Notes under the pieces: model-generated
Told to the model about the DNA's origin: nothing
Database searches by the model: none
Seen by the model: only the letters and a program-made list of their open reading frames with translations
Part shown: positions 62,213 to 64,000 of the stretch, one piece after another
Position numbering within the stretch: position 1 is the first letter of the stretch
Layout: each line of letters opens with the position of its first letter
Source: Streptomyces liliifuscus
Lineage (GTDB): Bacteria > Actinomycetota > Actinomycetes > Streptomycetales > Streptomycetaceae
NCBI RefSeq assembly: GCF_016598615.1
Contig: NZ_CP066831.1
Coordinates: 2,046,001 to 2,110,000 of the forward strand
Reading direction: 5' to 3'
DNA: 64,000 nucleotides
Translations under genes and position numbers: made by a program

Positions 62213-63283
62213 ATGGATCTGCCGGTGATGCCGCCCGTGAAACCCATGCTTGCCAAGTCCGTGGTGCGGATTCCGCCGGACATGCACTACGAGGCGAAGT
62301 GGGACGGGTTCCGGGCGATCGTGTTCCGGGACGGGGATGAGATCGAGATCGGCAGCCGTAGCACGAAGTCGCTGGTCAGGTACTTTCCCGAGCTGGTGGA
62401 GGCGCTGCGGGAGCGGTTGCCGGAGCGCTGTGTGGTCGACGGCGAGATCGTGATCGCGCGCGAGGGGCGGCTCGACTTCGACGCGCTGACCGAGCGCATC
62501 CATCCGGCGGCCTCCCGGGTGAAGACGCTCTCCGAGCGGAATCCGGCGTCGTTCGTGGCGTTCGACCTGCTCGCGCTCGCCGACGAGTCGCTGCTGGACG
62601 TTCCGCTGAGCGACCGGCGGGCGCTGCTGGTGGCGGCACTGTCCGGCGTCACGGCTCCGGTCCATGTGGCACCGGCGACGACGGACATCGAGGTGGCGCA
62701 GCGGTGGTTCGAGCAGTACGAGGGCGCGGGCCTAGACGGGGTGGTCGCCAAGCCGCTCACGCTGCCCTACCGGCGGGACGAGCGCCTGATGTACAAGATC
62801 AAGCACGAGCGCACGGCGGATGTCGTCGTCGCCGGCTACCGGCTCCACAAGAGCGGGCCGGTCGTCGGTTCGCTGCTGCTCGGGCTGTACGACGCCCATG
62901 GCGCGTTGCAGCACGTGGGGGTGTGCGCGGCGTTCACGATGAAGCGGCGTGAGGAACTGATCACGGAGCTGGAGCCGCTGCGGATGGAGTCGGCCGCCGG
63001 GCATCCCTGGGCGGCGTGGACGCAGGACGCGGCGCACGAGTCGGCGCGGATGCCGGGCGCGCCCAGCCGGTGGACGGGCAAGAAGGACCTCTCCTGGCTG
63101 CCGCTGCGGCCGGAGCTGGTGTGCGAGGTGGCGTACGAGCACATGGAGAACGGTGAGCGCTTCCGGCACACGGCCCGTTTCCGCCGCTGGCGGCCGGACC
63201 GTACGCCCGAGAGCTGCACCTATGCCCAGCTGGAGGAGCCGGTGGGCTACGACCTGGCGGACATCCTGGGGCCGCGGGACTGA
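62213..63283 (+). CDS. ATP-dependent DNA ligase (LigD ligase-domain type)
   Basis: A 356-residue ligase: adenylation motif EAKWDGFRA with nucleophile Lys29, VDGEIVI (motif III-like), GLDGVVAKPL (motif IV) and RLMYKIKHERTADVVVAGY (motif V), then an OB-fold (GSLLLGLYDAHGALQHVG). It seals nicks, here probably with the divergent polymerase in end joining. ATG 62213; the frame upstream is non-coding. C-terminal part VCEVAYEHMENGERFRHTARF is the usual LigD ligase end. Confidence 0.94.
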   Translation: MDLPVMPPVKPMLAKSVVRIPPDMHYEAKWDGFRAIVFRDGDEIEIGSRSTKSLVRYFPELVEALRERLPERCVVDGEIVIAREGRLDFDALTERIHPAASRVKTLSERNPASFVAFDLLALADESLLDVPLSDRRALLVAALSGVTAPVHVAPATTDIEVAQRWFEQYEGAGLDGVVAKPLTLPYRRDERLMYKIKHERTADVVVAGYRLHKSGPVVGSLLLGLYDAHGALQHVGVCAAFTMKRREELITELEPLRMESAAGHPWAAWTQDAAHESARMPGAPSRWTGKKDLSWLPLRPELVCEVAYEHMENGERFRHTARFRRWRPDRTPESCTYAQLEEPVGYDLADILGPRD

Positions 63284-63382
63284 CCGGCGCCGACCGGACG
63301 GCAGTGGACAGGGCGCACATGGGTACTCGGACGGTCACCGCCGGGCACCTCGGCAGGTATCGATCGGTCATCAACTTGGGCT

Positions 63383-63394
63383 GATCGGCCGATC
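63383..63394. promoter_or_regulatory. Perfect 12-bp palindrome upstream of the DUF3048 gene
   Basis: GATCGGCCGATC, about 90 bp before the DUF3048 start, next to a locally AT-rich stretch (63430-63465) that may hold the promoter. Confidence 0.4.
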
Positions 63395-63484
63395 GACGCG
63401 CGCAATCAGAACCGAGCGGGTAAGGCCATCAATGAACTTATAAGCACACAATCATCAATACGAGAATTGGTGGCAACGGTGGGC

Positions 63485-64000
63485 ATGGGACGCATGGCGC
63501 GCAGGCGGCGCCGCACGATGACGGCGGCGCTGCTGGCTGCCACGGTGGCCGCCGCCCTGGCGTCGGGCTGTACGACAGCAGGCGGTCGGCTCGACGACGG
63601 GCGCGGAGACGTCCCCGACAGCACGGACAGCGGCAGCCCGGAGAGCTCGACACCCCGCGCCCCCTCGCCGCTCGCCGTGAAGATCGACAACGTCTCCGCC
63701 GCCCGGCCGCAGACAGGCCTGGACGCCGCGGACATCGTGTACGCGGAGCAGGTGGAGGGCGGTCTCAGCCGGTTGATGGCGGTGTACGCGACCAAGCTGC
63801 CGAAGACCATCGGCCCGGTACGCAGCGCCCGCGAGTCCGATCTGGAGCTGCTGCGCCAGTTCAACGAGCCGACGCTGGCCTTCTCGGGCGCGCAGGGCAA
63901 GCTGATGCCGCTGATCGACAAGGCGCCGCTGCGCGCGGCGACCCCGGAGGACGACGGGAACGCGTACTACCGGAGGTCGGACAAGCCCTTGCCGCACAAC
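63485..64000 (+). CDS. DUF3048 domain lipoprotein (partial, runs off the window)
   Basis: ATG 63485 opens MGRMARRRRRTMTAALLAA, a basic n-region and hydrophobic core ending in the lipobox ALASGC, so the protein is a lipoprotein. After a Ser/Asp/Pro linker comes PLAVKIDNVSAARPQTGLDAAD and VYAEQVEGGLSRLMAVYA, the start of the YerB/DUF3048 domain; PVRSARESDLELLRQF follows. 172 codons are visible and the gene continues past 64000. GTG 63479 is an alternative start. Function unknown; possibly cell-envelope. Confidence 0.85.
   Translation, partial: MGRMARRRRRTMTAALLAATVAAALASGCTTAGGRLDDGRGDVPDSTDSGSPESSTPRAPSPLAVKIDNVSAARPQTGLDAADIVYAEQVEGGLSRLMAVYATKLPKTIGPVRSARESDLELLRQFNEPTLAFSGAQGKLMPLIDKAPLRAATPEDDGNAYYRRSDKPLPHN

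Overview
The window is a piece of a Streptomyces chromosome. It is very GC-rich with strong third-position GC bias. It encodes typical Streptomyces proteins: a WhiB-like iron-sulfur protein, an SsgA-like sporulation protein, a two-domain small laccase, an LPFR-motif small protein, and many Sec or Tat secreted enzymes. A dispersed intergenic repeat that I recognise from many Streptomyces genomes (TGGCTGGTCGCGCAG...) occurs about a dozen times. I see no rRNA, tRNA, CRISPR array, prophage, transposase or antibiotic gene cluster. The content looks like mid-chromosome or arm-proximal accessory metabolism.

Layout. 0-9.7 kb: the tail of an enoyl-CoA-hydratase-like gene, two DJ-1/PfpI-type genes (one fused to an AraC domain), an SCO6745-family protein, an LPFR small protein, Tex, an ABC-F ATPase, a conserved hypothetical and a D-amino-acid oxidase. 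9.9-16.7 kb: a BCCT osmolyte transporter and three secreted peptidases (M14, S15, M1). 16.8-25.5 kb: a macrodomain protein, a MerR regulator, then a catabolic island with an SDR, a CUT2-type sugar ABC transporter, an IclR regulator and a benzoylformate-decarboxylase-like enzyme. 25.8-31.7 kb: a four-gene acyl-CoA oxidation operon (racemase, acyl-CoA dehydrogenase, thiolase, FadB-like enzyme) with three palindromes at its promoter. 31.8-38.2 kb: small housekeeping and accessory genes, a frameshifted saccharopine-dehydrogenase-like gene, a PfkB kinase remnant, endonuclease V, a Ycf48-like protein, an SsgA-like protein, an isocitrate-lyase-like enzyme and a GPP34 protein. 38.5-42.5 kb: an ABC-F plus UvrA-like pair, probably for drug resistance. 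42.7-51.1 kb: DDAH, an acyl-ACP desaturase with a three-dyad operator, a giant HEAT-like protein, a six-hairpin glycosidase and a WhiB-like protein. 51.4-55 kb: a VOC protein, a GH64 beta-1,3-glucanase and a LacI regulator, with matching LacI-type palindromes in the promoters of the last two. 55.1-61.1 kb: a small laccase divergent from two overlapping genes for large secreted redox/carbohydrate proteins. 61.1-63.3 kb: a divergent LigD-type polymerase and ATP-dependent ligase pair. The window ends inside a DUF3048 lipoprotein gene.

The most interesting system is at 55-61 kb. A ThuA domain fused to a PQQ-type sugar dehydrogenase is translationally coupled to a cupredoxin/OmpL47/3-keto-disaccharide-hydrolase fusion, and a multicopper oxidase gene lies across a shared promoter region. 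I infer an extracellular sugar-oxidation relay: sugar to PQQ enzyme, to blue copper domain, to laccase and O2, with cleavage of 3-keto sugars by the hydrolase domain. A LacI-controlled beta-1,3-glucanase next door could supply substrate. Other leads are the operator architectures at the desaturase, acyl-CoA oxidation, sugar-transport and MerR promoters, and the repeat family.
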